A stretch of 64,000 nt of DNA from an uncultured Eubacteriales bacterium (GCA_949284175.1 CASDVE010000001.1:124001-188000), one strand, 5' to 3'; positions 43,158 to 51,892 are shown, counted from the stretch's first letter. The notes: a model not told the origin generated them from the letters alone. Translations and numbers: made by a program.

Positions 43158-45579
43158 TACATACTCTTTCTATCTTTAATCTCGTCATTTTTTGCTTTGT
43201 TATACCTTGTGTCACCTTTGATTTTTGTATAACTAAGATAACCATTCCAATATCTCACTACCGTTACTTTCGTAATACTTTAACACTCGTTTGAGTCGGC
43301 TTGGACTATACAATCTATGGAGCATTATAGTCTCTGAACGTCCTCCATCATCATTACATGTTAAGGAGTTTCGCTGCGGATTGTCCAATTCTTAGAATTT
43401 TTATGCTTATTCACGTCTATCGTTTCCAATTACGTTGTAGCTTCTAGGACTCTAAGGAGTTTCCCGCAATTTATTCTCTTTATACAGGACAAATGGATTT
43501 CTTAATCCTGTCGATCTTTGTTAAATTTTCACTTCCACATTTTGGACATACATCCATATCTAATTCTTCATGTCCACAATCTTCGCAGTAAGAAAGTGCT
43601 AAATTCACTCCTTCATAAAATCCCATGTTCATAGCTCTACGAATAAGAGTTTTAATTGCTTCCTTATTATATGAGATCGGATAACGGCAATACTGAATCT
43701 TTCCACCATTGAAATAATTCCAAAATCTATTTTCAAGATCTTGTTTTTGAATTGGTGTAATGTCTTCTGATACATGGCAATGGAATGAATTTGATACATA
43801 AGAACGATCTGATACTTTATCGATAATGCCATACTTTGCTCTGAATTGTTCTACTTGCAATCCGCAAAGTGATTCGGCTGGGGTACCGTACAATGCATAA
43901 AGTATTCCATCTTCCTTTTTAAACTCATTCGCCTTGTCATTAATATGTTTCATTACCTCTAAGGCAAATTCTCCATCCTCAACCAATGATTTTCCATTGT
44001 ATAACTCTTGCAATTCGTTTAAGGCTGTAATACCAAAACTCATTGTCATTGGTTTCAGGATTGATCTGATTTTTTCATCAGGTTTTAAATGTCCCCCATA
44101 AAAACCACCTTCACAATATGCTAAAGGATTAGTTGAAGCTTTCATTTCTCCCAAATAGTTATATGTTCTAATATGAAGCCTACGGATTAGTTCAAGGTAA
44201 TAATCCAATACTTCATAAAAATCTCTGTTTTCTTGTCTTGATTTTGCTAAAATCATAGGTAAATGTAACGAAACAACACCGCCGTTCCAACGACCTTCGA
44301 AAACAGGTTTGTCATTTTCATCTACTGGTTCCATACCACCTTCTTTATACCATGGCGAAAGGAACGCGCGACATCCCATTGGTGAAACGACCTCACCATA
44401 TTTCTTATACATACTTGGCACATATCCTTCGCCAGTTAATGAGAGCCAATCAGGATACATAGTTGCCTGACTACACTTAACCCCTGCTTCAAATACATCC
44501 TCATTTACACAGCCTTTCCCATGTAAATTTTCATCATAAAGAAATACAGATTTAGGGAATAGTGTTGGGCGTTTAGCTCCTTCTTTTCCTTGTCCTTCTC
44601 TATGGACATCTAAGTATGTAATGGCTGCCATTTTACCGAATTCAGTTGTATCCAATCCAAAAGTAATCGTTACGAATGCGTAATCCCCACGACTGCTACC
44701 AACTGAATTCAATTTATACTCAAGACCTTGCCAACCTTGCTCAAAGTCTCGTTTTACTTTTTTACGAGCATATTCTATTGCTTTTTCTTCATAAGGATTA
44801 ATTTCCATATACTCTTTTTTATACATTTCAAAAGACTTCTCTGCATAAGGAACAAGAACAGAATCTACTCTTGGTACAGTGAACCCTCCGTATTGCTGGC
44901 TTGCTGCACTAAAGATAACATCTCCCATTACGTCAAAGGCAACATCTAATGTCTTCGGTTCGTTGTACCAAAGGTTTCCCATTTCGAAACCGCCTTTTAA
45001 AACTTCTGCCATATTGAATAAACAGCAATTCATCGTATTTCTTCTAGCACTCATATCATGAACGTAGATATATCCATCTTTACATGCTTGCAACTCTTCT
45101 TTTGTTAGAAAGAAATTCTTATACAACTCTTTCTCTAAACAATTCAAAGTTAAACTTCTCTTTGTCGATACTAAAGTACTATCTGTATTAGCGTTTTCTT
45201 TGTCACCAATGTACATAATTTTTTGAGAGTCTTGATAAACTTTGTCCATCATATGAATAAAATCTACTTTATAATTTCTGTAGTCCTTGTAAGACTTAGC
45301 AACGCTTTCATCAACTCGTTCTAAGGCATATTCAACGCACTTGTGCAATTCTCCAACTTCAACCACACCATTTACTTCTAAATGTCGTTCTCTGATCTGA
45401 TTTTCGACAATACTGACAATTGTTTCTAAATCCCAAGCAGTAAACTTTGCCATAACTCTATCTGCGGATTTATTAACTGCATTGATTATTTTTTCTTCAT
45501 TAAAGACTTCAACAGTTCCATCTTTTTTTAGTACTTTTATTTCCATCATATTTTGTTTATTATTGATTTGACTATTCAT
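43157..45579 (-). CDS. nrdD: Anaerobic (class III) ribonucleotide reductase, split by a group I intron
   Basis: Glycyl-radical enzyme reducing NTPs to dNTPs without oxygen. Exon 1 is 45579-43505 and exon 2 is 43247-43157; spliced length 721 residues. N-terminal ATP-cone (VLKKDGTVEVFNEEKIINAV), catalytic barrel (NGGVVSLHLPMIL and others), C-terminal zinc ribbon CEDCGHEE...CPKCGSENLTKIDR. Unspliced, the frame stops 24 nt into the intron at 43480 and lacks the radical site. Joined, it reads KIDRMNGYLSYTKIKGDTRY, restoring the NGYL glycyl-radical motif. The start at 45579 follows AGGAG. Confidence 0.93.
43248..43504 (-). ncRNA. Group I self-splicing intron in nrdD
   Basis: 257-nt intron with the conserved core in order: P element AATTGCGGGAAAC (about 43459-43471), Q element AATCCGCAGC (43373-43382) pairing with it as P4, R element GTTCAGAGACTA (43328-43339) and S element ATAGTCC (43303-43309) pairing as P7. 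The 5' site follows a U (AGGAT|TAAG) and the intron ends in G (ATATTG|GAAT), as group I rules require. No endonuclease is encoded within it. The precise junctions are inferred from the restored reading frame. Confidence 0.9.
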
Positions 45580-45669
45580 GCAATTCTCCTATCTTTGTTT
45601 AATAACTGACAGAAGCGGTTAAGAAAACATCGGAATCACCTTCTTTTATTTTTACGATTTTATTTAGTA

Positions 45670-46277
45670 TTATTCTATGTTTTTAACTTCTTCTTCTGAA
45701 AATTCCTTTAGTCTTCCATTCGACATTAGGGCAATATAATTTCCAAAATTAACTCTATAGTTAATAAATGTACACCGACCAATACGTTCTTTAAAAGCTA
45801 AATAGATTTGATTTTGGTCAAATTCAAATGAATACGGTATTTTTTCTTGATAAAATTCAAGATCTGGTTCTTCAATTCTTTTTTTAATCCAATTAGGGAG
45901 AAGTATTTTTCAGGAAGTTTGTAAAAATTTGTAATAAATTTAATATTTTCTTTTGTTACATGAAATAGTTCTTCAACTTTGTACCCTTGTTCAGATAAAT
46001 ATGTTGAAACTTCGTTTTCAGATACATAATCTCTTTCAAACTTATCACAATTCATAACCTTAAGAAATTCATTTTCATGCACAAATCCTTGAATTGAAAG
46101 AACAAATTCACGACCACCTTTACAAACCATAAAACATTTTTCTGTTTGTGGGCTTACTCTTTCAAAAACACATTCTAATGCACAATACCAATCTAATTTT
46201 TTTAATCTCTCTTGCAAGTCTGCTTCCGTTCTATAATAACCAATTCTTTTTAAATCTTCTTTTCTATAACACTTCAT
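45670..46277 (-). pseudogene. Unknown protein with an apparent frameshift in an A5 run
   Basis: The first frame (46277 onwards; YRKEDLKRIGYYRTEADLQE ... FITNFYKLPEKYF) runs on to 45798 in lysine-rich junk-like sequence. From the AAAAA run at 45906-45910 the next frame is open and protein-like: LLPNWIKKRIEEPDLEFYQE, FEFDQNQIYLAFKERIGRCT, ending FSEEEVKNIE at 45670. One extra A would join them into a protein of about 202 aa. It is a frameshift mutation, a sequencing error or, less likely, programmed slippage. Function unknown. Confidence 0.55.
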
Positions 46278-46289
46278 TATTTCATCCCA

Positions 46290-46739
46290 TTAATCTTCCA
46301 TAATATACCAATCTTTGCTTTCATAGTCTGTTTTATAAGGAATATAATATTTCACATAATCTTTGTCATTTGTTTTTTTCAATTCTAAGAAACTATCCTT
46401 ATCCATCTCTACATAATACCCAGCTCCATCAAAATCTTCATGTCGATATGATACTTTAAATCCTTTAAAGACATATCCCATAGCTGCATTAAAATCTAAT
46501 CCAATTTTCCCACCTTTTAATGGACAATTTTCTTCAGTAGCAATAATAAATTCGTCACTTGCTAAATGTTGCAAGGTATATTCATACTGTTCGGTATCAA
46601 AAACATTGATAACTTTTCCATCCCTACAATGCATCATGATTGTTTTTTTCTCATCGTTCCATTTCCAAAACCCTTTCCAACTAGGAAGTTTGATGTCGTT
46701 ACCTTTTCTCATTTCTTTAAATGCTTCTTTGAAATTCAT
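46290..46739 (-). CDS. Tandem Tad2-like (DUF2829) protein, candidate anti-Thoeris
   Basis: 149 residues containing two related units. Unit 1 (residues 1-75): FKEAFKEMRKGNDIKLPSWK ... LQHLASDEFIIATEENCPLK. Unit 2 (about 81-149): FNAAMGYVFKGFKVSYRHED ... ESKDWYIMED. The N-terminal EAL/EAF-x-M-x-xGK-x-(I/V)-x-x-x-x-W start and D-(E/W)-(F/W)-x-I end are those of DUF2829, the Tad2 family. Tad2 proteins sequester the glycocyclic ADP-ribose signal of Thoeris. Many DUF2829 proteins are untested, so the role is inferred. Co-directional with NAD-related genes upstream. Confidence 0.62.
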   Translation of the reverse strand: MNFKEAFKEMRKGNDIKLPSWKGFWKWNDEKKTIMMHCRDGKVINVFDTEQYEYTLQHLASDEFIIATEENCPLKGGKIGLDFNAAMGYVFKGFKVSYRHEDFDGAGYYVEMDKDSFLELKKTNDKDYVKYYIPYKTDYESKDWYIMED

Positions 46740-46760
46740 ATTATTCTCCTTATTTTTTAC

Positions 46761-47027
46761 TTAATCTATATCTACCTTTTCATATGTCTTTTTAAAAATA
46801 TCTGGTTTACATGGATAGAACTCTCCTTTCACACCTTTAATAATATAATCCCCTACATTAGCAACCATAACACCTTCTAAGGTCGCTATTTTAATTACTG
46901 GTTTTTGTGGTTCTGAGTAATCCACACAAATACCGCTATCTAAAAATTCAGAAATCATCTGAATTGTATCCGCATCATCTTTAAATTGAATTGCTTCAAT
47001 CACTACTGGTTTCTTTCTATATTTCAT
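46761..47027 (-). CDS. Conserved phage protein (88 aa)
   Basis: Start at 47027 follows GGAGG. The sequence KYRKKPVVIEAIQFKDDADT ... VGDYIIKGVKGEFYPCKPDI is a hallmark of a very common phage protein of unknown function. Overlaps the DUF6275-like gene by 11 bp. Confidence 0.75.
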   Translation of the reverse strand: MKYRKKPVVIEAIQFKDDADTIQMISEFLDSGICVDYSEPQKPVIKIATLEGVMVANVGDYIIKGVKGEFYPCKPDIFKKTYEKVDID

Positions 47028-47298
47028 CTTGCCCCTCCACATCAAATTTAATATTTTCCCACTTCTTATACGCATCAAAATACAACTCGTTTTTATCTCC
47101 GTTGTATGTAATCTCGTAATACATACCCTCAGAAACGGTTGTGCTTACTAATGCTTTATTATTTTGCAATACCTTACAGCTCCAAACGATAAAAACATCA
47201 TCTTCTGTAATTTTTTTGTTATCTGTTTTATCTACACGGCTGTTAAAATATTCTACAACTTTCTGTTTGCATAAATTTAAAAACTTATCATTGCTCAT
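47017..47298 (-). CDS. DUF6275-like phage protein (93 aa)
   Basis: Start at 47298 after AAGGAGAC. SNDKFLNLCKQKVVEYFNSR, ITEDDVFIVWSCKVLQNNKA and MYYEITYNGDKNELYFDAYK fit the DUF6275 family of Firmicute phages. Function unknown. The ends overlap both neighbours. Confidence 0.7.
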   Translation of the reverse strand: MSNDKFLNLCKQKVVEYFNSRVDKTDNKKITEDDVFIVWSCKVLQNNKALVSTTVSEGMYYEITYNGDKNELYFDAYKKWENIKFDVEGQDEI

Positions 47299-47803
47299 AT
47301 TTTGTCTCCTTATATCCATTCAGAACTCTAACTGCTTCTTCAACATGTTCTCTCTGCAAACCACCATTCTCACCATAAAATGATGTTTTTATTAAACAAT
47401 CTCCGATTTCATATTCATCATATTGTTCTGGTGTAAAATCATCATCTAAACTTATAAATATCATTCCATCATGCCCTATGTTTTCGTCAACCCATGTTGC
47501 AATCTCTTCTGGTCTACGATGATTTAAAATAGGAGTTTCAGAAACAATAGATAAACCGTATTTGTTTAGAGTATCAATTAAATACTTGTACATCTTATTA
47601 CAAGTTTCAATATTATCGTGCTGCATTCCTCTCCAAGTTGAAGATAGAACAATTTGTGCCTCAGTTCTATCTACTATCTCTTTTAATAATTGCACTTTAC
47701 TTTCATCAATATCGTCTAATTCTGCTGATACCGGTTGTAAAGTTTCAAAATATTCATCTGAATTGAGGACACCATCAATATCAAGAAAAATTATTTTTCT
47801 CAT
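47288..47803 (-). CDS. HAD-fold hydrolase of the RNA-repair-associated type
   Basis: 171 residues. HAD motif I IIFLDIDGVLNSDEY at the N-terminus, motif II-like IVLSSTWRG near residue 53, and motif IV acidic FISLDDDFTP near 115. The layout matches the short HAD domain found in Swiss-army-knife RNA-repair proteins, which acts as a phosphatase. With a KptA homologue 2 kb upstream in the same transcript, a role in end processing of tRNA or RNA is possible, but this is inference. Confidence 0.7.
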   Translation of the reverse strand: MRKIIFLDIDGVLNSDEYFETLQPVSAELDDIDESKVQLLKEIVDRTEAQIVLSSTWRGMQHDNIETCNKMYKYLIDTLNKYGLSIVSETPILNHRRPEEIATWVDENIGHDGMIFISLDDDFTPEQYDEYEIGDCLIKTSFYGENGGLQREHVEEAVRVLNGYKETKYEQ

Positions 47804-47829
47804 TCTACTTCTTCCTCAAATGTCCTTCT

Positions 47830-48681
47830 TTAATAATTTACCACTAGCACTTCACAATCTTTGCTCTTATCTTTCTTTTGATAGTTACAATTACCATAAT
47901 CGGCTTTCAGATAATGCACCTTATATCTACCTTCATTCTCTGTAATCCATTGTTTTAAATATGGATTTTCATATTTTAGATTATTGGATAAAGCAAATTT
48001 GATTCCCTTATTATCCAACTCATCAAGCCATTTCAACAATTTAATTTCATCTTCATCTTTCCATCTACCTTGCTCATTATAAGTAGCCGTACTATTTAGA
48101 TAAGGTGGATCACAATAAAATAAATCATCTTTACCAAATCTTAAAATAGGAAGCTCCGTAGCACTCCATAAGCTAAATGTTATATTTTTTCTTTGTAGCT
48201 CTTTAACAAATCTAATAAAGTTTTTCTTCATCTCTTCATTAAATGTACGTTTCCCAAAAGGCATATTAAATTGACCTTTTTTATTGAATCGAATTTGATT
48301 ACAAAAGGAATGGCAAATAAGTACATATAATTCTGTTTCAAAATTTACAAAAGGCTCTTCACTCTCATTGTAATCTCTTCTTAATTCCAAGTATCCATTT
48401 TTATTTTTCTCATTCAACTCAAATTTTTTCATTACGATGTCAGTTTCATATAATAGTTTGTCTATGCCTCTATATTTAAAATACCTAAACATATATACCA
48501 ATTCAGGTAATAACTCGTTATATATGATTTTATTCGCCTCAACATTGATTCCAACATTAAATCCACCACCGAACATATCCCAAAACGTATTAATCTTTTC
48601 AGGAAATAGTGGAAGAATTTGAGGAAGTAGCTTATACTTTCCACCTGTGTAATTTAGAGGACTTTTTATATAATCAGCCAT
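47830..48681 (-). CDS. D12-class DNA adenine methyltransferase (Dam-like)
   Basis: 283-residue N6-adenine methylase. SAM motif SPLNYTGGKYKLLPQI at the N-terminus, FWDMFGGGFNVG near 33, NQIRFNKKGQFNMPFGKR near 130, and the catalytic FYCDPPYL near 188. Third DNA methylase in the element and, as with the others, without a restriction partner. Probable role in self-protection or regulation; target sequence not predictable. Confidence 0.93.
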   Translation of the reverse strand: MADYIKSPLNYTGGKYKLLPQILPLFPEKINTFWDMFGGGFNVGINVEANKIIYNELLPELVYMFRYFKYRGIDKLLYETDIVMKKFELNEKNKNGYLELRRDYNESEEPFVNFETELYVLICHSFCNQIRFNKKGQFNMPFGKRTFNEEMKKNFIRFVKELQRKNITFSLWSATELPILRFGKDDLFYCDPPYLNSTATYNEQGRWKDEDEIKLLKWLDELDNKGIKFALSNNLKYENPYLKQWITENEGRYKVHYLKADYGNCNYQKKDKSKDCEVLVVNY

Positions 48682-48682
48682 T

Positions 48683-49105
48683 CTAATACCTCACCACATA
48701 AACTTCATCTAATCCATATCTTTTAGCAAGATCGATCATTGATTTTGTACCTTTGCTTTTTCCATCCCAAAATGCAATTAATACTCCAATTACCCCTTGT
48801 TCTTTACCTTCAACAGCATATTTTGCCATTTCAGCATTTCTTCTATACCCTGCACTTTTGCCATACTTGTCCCATTCCGCAGGAAAGATTTTCAATTTAA
48901 TATCATGTTCATCTGCAAATTTTTCTCCCATAATATCTGCTCCCCTAGCATGACCAGATACAATCTCAAACTGATTTATATAAGCAACTAAGTTGTCTTC
49001 ATACCTCATATTCAGCTTGAATAAAATATTATATAATTCCTTATGTAGTAACTCGTAATCATTAAAATCTCTACCGCCTGCGATAATAACTCTAAATTTC
49101 TTCAT
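48683..49105 (-). CDS. SLOG family nucleotide-binding protein (YspA/YpsA-related)
   Basis: 140 residues with a Rossmann-like SLOG pattern: RVIIAGGRDFNDYELLHKEL at the N-terminus, FEIVSGHARGADIMGEKFAD near 48 and LKIFPAEWDKYGKSAGYRRN near 70. SLOG domains bind nucleotides or ADP-ribose derivatives and occur in several immune-signalling systems. In a phage operon with macro-domain and KptA genes it could bind or sense an NAD-derived ligand; that is inference. Starts in a TAATG overlap with the small membrane protein. Confidence 0.8.
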   Translation of the reverse strand: MKKFRVIIAGGRDFNDYELLHKELYNILFKLNMRYEDNLVAYINQFEIVSGHARGADIMGEKFADEHDIKLKIFPAEWDKYGKSAGYRRNAEMAKYAVEGKEQGVIGVLIAFWDGKSKGTKSMIDLAKRYGLDEVYVVRY

Positions 49106-49278
49106 TACATCTCCTTACTAATAATCGAAACTATGTATAAACAAACCCAAATTATACAAATGACAATTGTGTCAACTTCTCTTTCAATTATTTTTCCATA
49201 TAGCTTGACTTCTATTACTTGCCAAATTGCTTTAATAAAATAACTAAAAACTGTTGCCAAAATTATACTATCTATCAT
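49105..49278 (-). CDS. Small membrane protein (57 aa)
   Basis: MIDSIILATVFSYFIKAIWQ, a charged centre, then a second hydrophobic helix (IVICIIWVCLYIVSII). Two transmembrane segments, AAGGAG upstream, and a TAATG overlap with the SLOG gene. Could be a holin-like or membrane-anchoring partner; no evidence for either beyond size. Confidence 0.6.
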   Translation of the reverse strand: MIDSIILATVFSYFIKAIWQVIEVKLYGKIIEREVDTIVICIIWVCLYIVSIISKEM

Positions 49279-49322
49279 TTTTATTACTACTCCTTATAAT
49301 ATTCACTTGTCTCTCCTATTTA

Positions 49323-49928
49323 TCATTTTTCAAATAACTCATTCAAAACTCTTGGAGTATATTTCTTTTTCTTTTCTTTGCCTACACCTTGTTCATAATT
49401 AGTCGTATGAATTTTTTTAACGCTATAATCAAATAATCTATCAATTTTTTCTATTTCATTTTTAATTTCTCTTCTTTCTAATAGTTTCTGATGCATTAAA
49501 TTGTATATCTTATAACCCTCACAAGCATTTAGCTTATAAAATTCCATTGCATGAGTGATATCGTTAATTTCTTGATCCTTTATAGAAAGATTTTTCCTCA
49601 ATTCTTCTAATTTTAAATTTATTCCCTCGGAAATTGATTCAACTAATCCGTATAATGCATGAGTAGATATGTCGTCTATACTTTCTTTTATTAGAGTTTT
49701 TCTTATTTGATTTTTTAACATAGCTATATCAGCATTTTCTTCTTCAACTTCCTCATAATAAGAAACACATCTCCATTTTCCAGTTACTTTACTGCTTCTG
49801 CATAAATTTTCAGCAAATTTATCACATTTCTTTTTAAAGCGATAAGCTTCTTTCAGTTCACTTGTTTCACTGATATTAGAATTTTTATCTATTTTCAAGA
49901 AATTAACGCCATTAGTTAATACATACAT
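49323..49928 (-). CDS. Hypothetical coiled-coil phage protein (201 aa)
   Basis: Predominantly helical with long charged stretches (SETSELKEAYRFKKKCDKFA, LEELRKNLSIKDQEINDITH, LERREIKNEIEKIDRLFDYS) and a basic C-terminus (GKEKKKKYTPRVLNEL). A short beta start (YVLTNGVNFLKID). Not recognised. Same direction as kptA, 34 bp after it. Confidence 0.65.
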   Translation of the reverse strand: MYVLTNGVNFLKIDKNSNISETSELKEAYRFKKKCDKFAENLCRSSKVTGKWRCVSYYEEVEEENADIAMLKNQIRKTLIKESIDDISTHALYGLVESISEGINLKLEELRKNLSIKDQEINDITHAMEFYKLNACEGYKIYNLMHQKLLERREIKNEIEKIDRLFDYSVKKIHTTNYEQGVGKEKKKKYTPRVLNELFEK

Positions 49929-49962
49929 TTTTATACCTCTATATTTTAATTAGTTTATTAGA

Positions 49963-50466
49963 TTATAGAATATATTTTGTTTCCACATCTTCAACTAACC
50001 ATACACCATTTTCGGAAACAAAAAATTTAACCCCATCTTTTACCATTTGTCTTGCATTAATAACCAATAAGACTGGTTTTCCGTGTCTGCTTCCAACTTT
50101 ATATGCTGTTTCCTTATCTGCTGAAAGATGAACGTAATCTCTACTCATCTTTTTAATTCCTTCTTTGGAAATTGATTTAAGAAATCTATCAGCAGTACCA
50201 TGATATAAAATATCTGGTGGAATTGCTTCCTTTAATTCCAAATTTACTCCAGTAGAATGTCCTTGACTAGCTCTAATGTATTTACAATCTTCGGAAAAAA
50301 AATATCTTTTCTTATCATCTTCTTTAACAATTCGACACAAATCATCATACGTAATACTTACATCTTCTATTAGCTTACTCACTAGAGCATATCCTTTATC
50401 GTCTGTATATCCTTTTTTATGTCTTAATAAAAAAGAAATCTTTCTACTTATTTTAATATCATACAT
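49963..50466 (-). CDS. kptA: RNA 2'-phosphotransferase (KptA/Tpt1)
   Basis: Transfers an internal RNA 2'-phosphate to NAD+, giving ADP-ribose 1''-2'' cyclic phosphate and nicotinamide; also made during tRNA splice-type repair. Family residues are present: ISFLLRHKKG (Arg-His) near residue 10, YIRASQGHSTGV (Arg) near 70, LYHGTADRFLKSI near 90, VHLSADKETAYKVGSRHGKP (Arg) near 112, SENGVWLVEDV near the end. The start at 50466 has an excellent GAGGAGAGG site; a longer in-frame start at 50589 overlaps nadE and would add 41 residues. Confidence 0.9.
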   Translation of the reverse strand: MYDIKISRKISFLLRHKKGYTDDKGYALVSKLIEDVSITYDDLCRIVKEDDKKRYFFSEDCKYIRASQGHSTGVNLELKEAIPPDILYHGTADRFLKSISKEGIKKMSRDYVHLSADKETAYKVGSRHGKPVLLVINARQMVKDGVKFFVSENGVWLVEDVETKYIL

Positions 50467-50579
50467 TTTATTCCTCTCCTCGCATAACCATCTCTCAAAA
50501 TCATCTCCTGCTACACAATTATCAGGAATCTTTATTGTCCCTCTAGCATCCATCTCTTTAATAATATCTTCTGCGAATT

Positions 50580-51359
50580 TTATACCCATTTATTAAATCC
50601 CACCTTACAACAATCCATGTATCTTAACTTAAACAAATTCTTCTTATGCATCTTATTAATCTTTCTCTTTACATCCATATCTTTACAATATCCTGTACGA
50701 ATGTATTCGTCTAATAGCTCATAAGTAAATCCGAAATTTTCTTCATCTGTTTTCCCACATAATCCATCTGAAGGAACAGTTTCAACTAAATGTTCTGGAA
50801 GACCTAACTCTTTGGCTAATAATCTAACTTCTGTTTTTGTCAAATCAGATAAAGGAGAAAAATCTCCTGCTGCATCCCCATATCTTGTACTATAACCAAT
50901 CCAGTCTTCTGAAAGATTGCAAGTATTAGCTACTCTTCCATTAAAAGATTGAGATACCGCATATAGTGTCGCCATTCTAATTCTTGCTGGAAGATTGATA
51001 ACAGATTGTGGCGACATTATAAAATCAAATTTTTTACTTAATGCAGCAATAGTGTCTTGGATATTTACCTCTTTATATTGAATTTTTAAATGCTCACACA
51101 AATCATATGAGTTTTTGATATCCTTTTGTTCGCCACAAGGCATTAAAACGCCCAATACCCTATCTCGTCCAAGTGCTTCTACACACAGAGCTGCTACAAC
51201 TGTACTATCTAATCCACCACTGATTCCAACAACAGCCGTACAGCCGTTGCCATTTTGAACAAACCATTCTTTGATCCAGTTTACTACATACTCTTTTACT
51301 TTTTTTTCATCAAAATTTTTATGTGTGCCTTTTGGTCTTTTTGATCTTACAACTCTCAT
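50580..51359 (-). CDS. nadE: NH3-dependent NAD+ synthetase
   Basis: 259 residues; converts nicotinate adenine dinucleotide to NAD+ with ammonia and ATP. PP-loop AVVGISGGLDSTVVAALC near residue 44, VANTCNLSEDWIGYSTRYGD near 143, GDFSPLSDLTKTEVRLLAKE near 165, PSDGLCGKTDEENFGFTYE near 195. No glutaminase domain, so it is the ammonia-dependent short form. Overlaps the long version of kptA by 10 bp. Its presence in the element supports a need to hold up the NAD+ pool. Confidence 0.95.
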   Translation of the reverse strand: MRVVRSKRPKGTHKNFDEKKVKEYVVNWIKEWFVQNGNGCTAVVGISGGLDSTVVAALCVEALGRDRVLGVLMPCGEQKDIKNSYDLCEHLKIQYKEVNIQDTIAALSKKFDFIMSPQSVINLPARIRMATLYAVSQSFNGRVANTCNLSEDWIGYSTRYGDAAGDFSPLSDLTKTEVRLLAKELGLPEHLVETVPSDGLCGKTDEENFGFTYELLDEYIRTGYCKDMDVKRKINKMHKKNLFKLRYMDCCKVGFNKWV

Positions 51360-51390
51360 TTTTTCTCCTTGTCTTCTATTCTTTTTTTCT

Positions 51391-51525
51391 TTACATTTTA
51401 CATTTATTTCTATCTTCTTTACAAGTTTTGCATGGTTCTTTTACCTGCCACAATTCCATTCCATCTTTAGTGCATTTAGGCGAGATAATTTTTTGATAAA
51501 TTAACATTGCTTTAATTAAATCCAT
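51391..51525 (-). CDS. Small cysteine-containing protein (44 aa)
   Basis: MDLIKAMLIYQKIISPKCTK, then CKTCKEDRNKCKM. Preceded by AAAAGGAG. Same CK-x-C-x-EDRNKCK ending as the next gene upstream (51547-51705), so the two are tandem paralogues. Probably metal-binding; function unknown. Confidence 0.6.
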   Translation of the reverse strand: MDLIKAMLIYQKIISPKCTKDGMELWQVKEPCKTCKEDRNKCKM

Positions 51526-51546
51526 ATTTTCTCCTTTTGTTCTTTT

Positions 51547-51705
51547 TTATCCGTTTTTTCTTCCTTTACACTTATTTCTATCTTCATTGCATCCCTTACA
51601 TGGATCTCCTTGTGAATTGACTAAAAGCCAACACATTTGACCATCCATTGTGCATGTACTTGGAACATATCCCTGTTGAACACACATTTCTTTATACATA
51701 TCCAT
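51547..51705 (-). CDS. Small cysteine-rich protein (52 aa)
   Basis: MDMYKEMCVQQGYVPSTCTM, CWLLVNSQGDPCKGCNEDRN, KCKGRKNG. Six cysteines, AAAAGGAGAAG ribosome site. Paralogue of 51391-51525. Unknown function. Confidence 0.6.
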   Translation of the reverse strand: MDMYKEMCVQQGYVPSTCTMDGQMCWLLVNSQGDPCKGCNEDRNKCKGRKNG

Positions 51706-51721
51706 AAATATCTTCTCCTTT

Positions 51722-51892
51722 TCAACTACTCTTTACTTTCTGTACAAATCCACACTTTTTGCAACAGTATGTCTTTTCTAAATAAGTTTTATATTCTCCG
51801 TACATATCTTCACTTCTTACACGTGCATTAAAAATCATTTCCCAGTCATGTTTGCAGAAACATGAGTAAATATAGTGAATCAACTTTCTCAT
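51722..51892 (-). CDS. Small zinc-ribbon-like protein (56 aa)
   Basis: MRKLIHYIYSCFCKHDWEMI at the start and YCCKKCGFVQKVKSS at the end: two cysteine pairs spaced as in a zinc ribbon. The start overlaps the stop of 51889-52080 (ATGA). Resembles small ribbon proteins of phages; no function known. Confidence 0.6.
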   Translation of the reverse strand: MRKLIHYIYSCFCKHDWEMIFNARVRSEDMYGEYKTYLEKTYCCKKCGFVQKVKSS

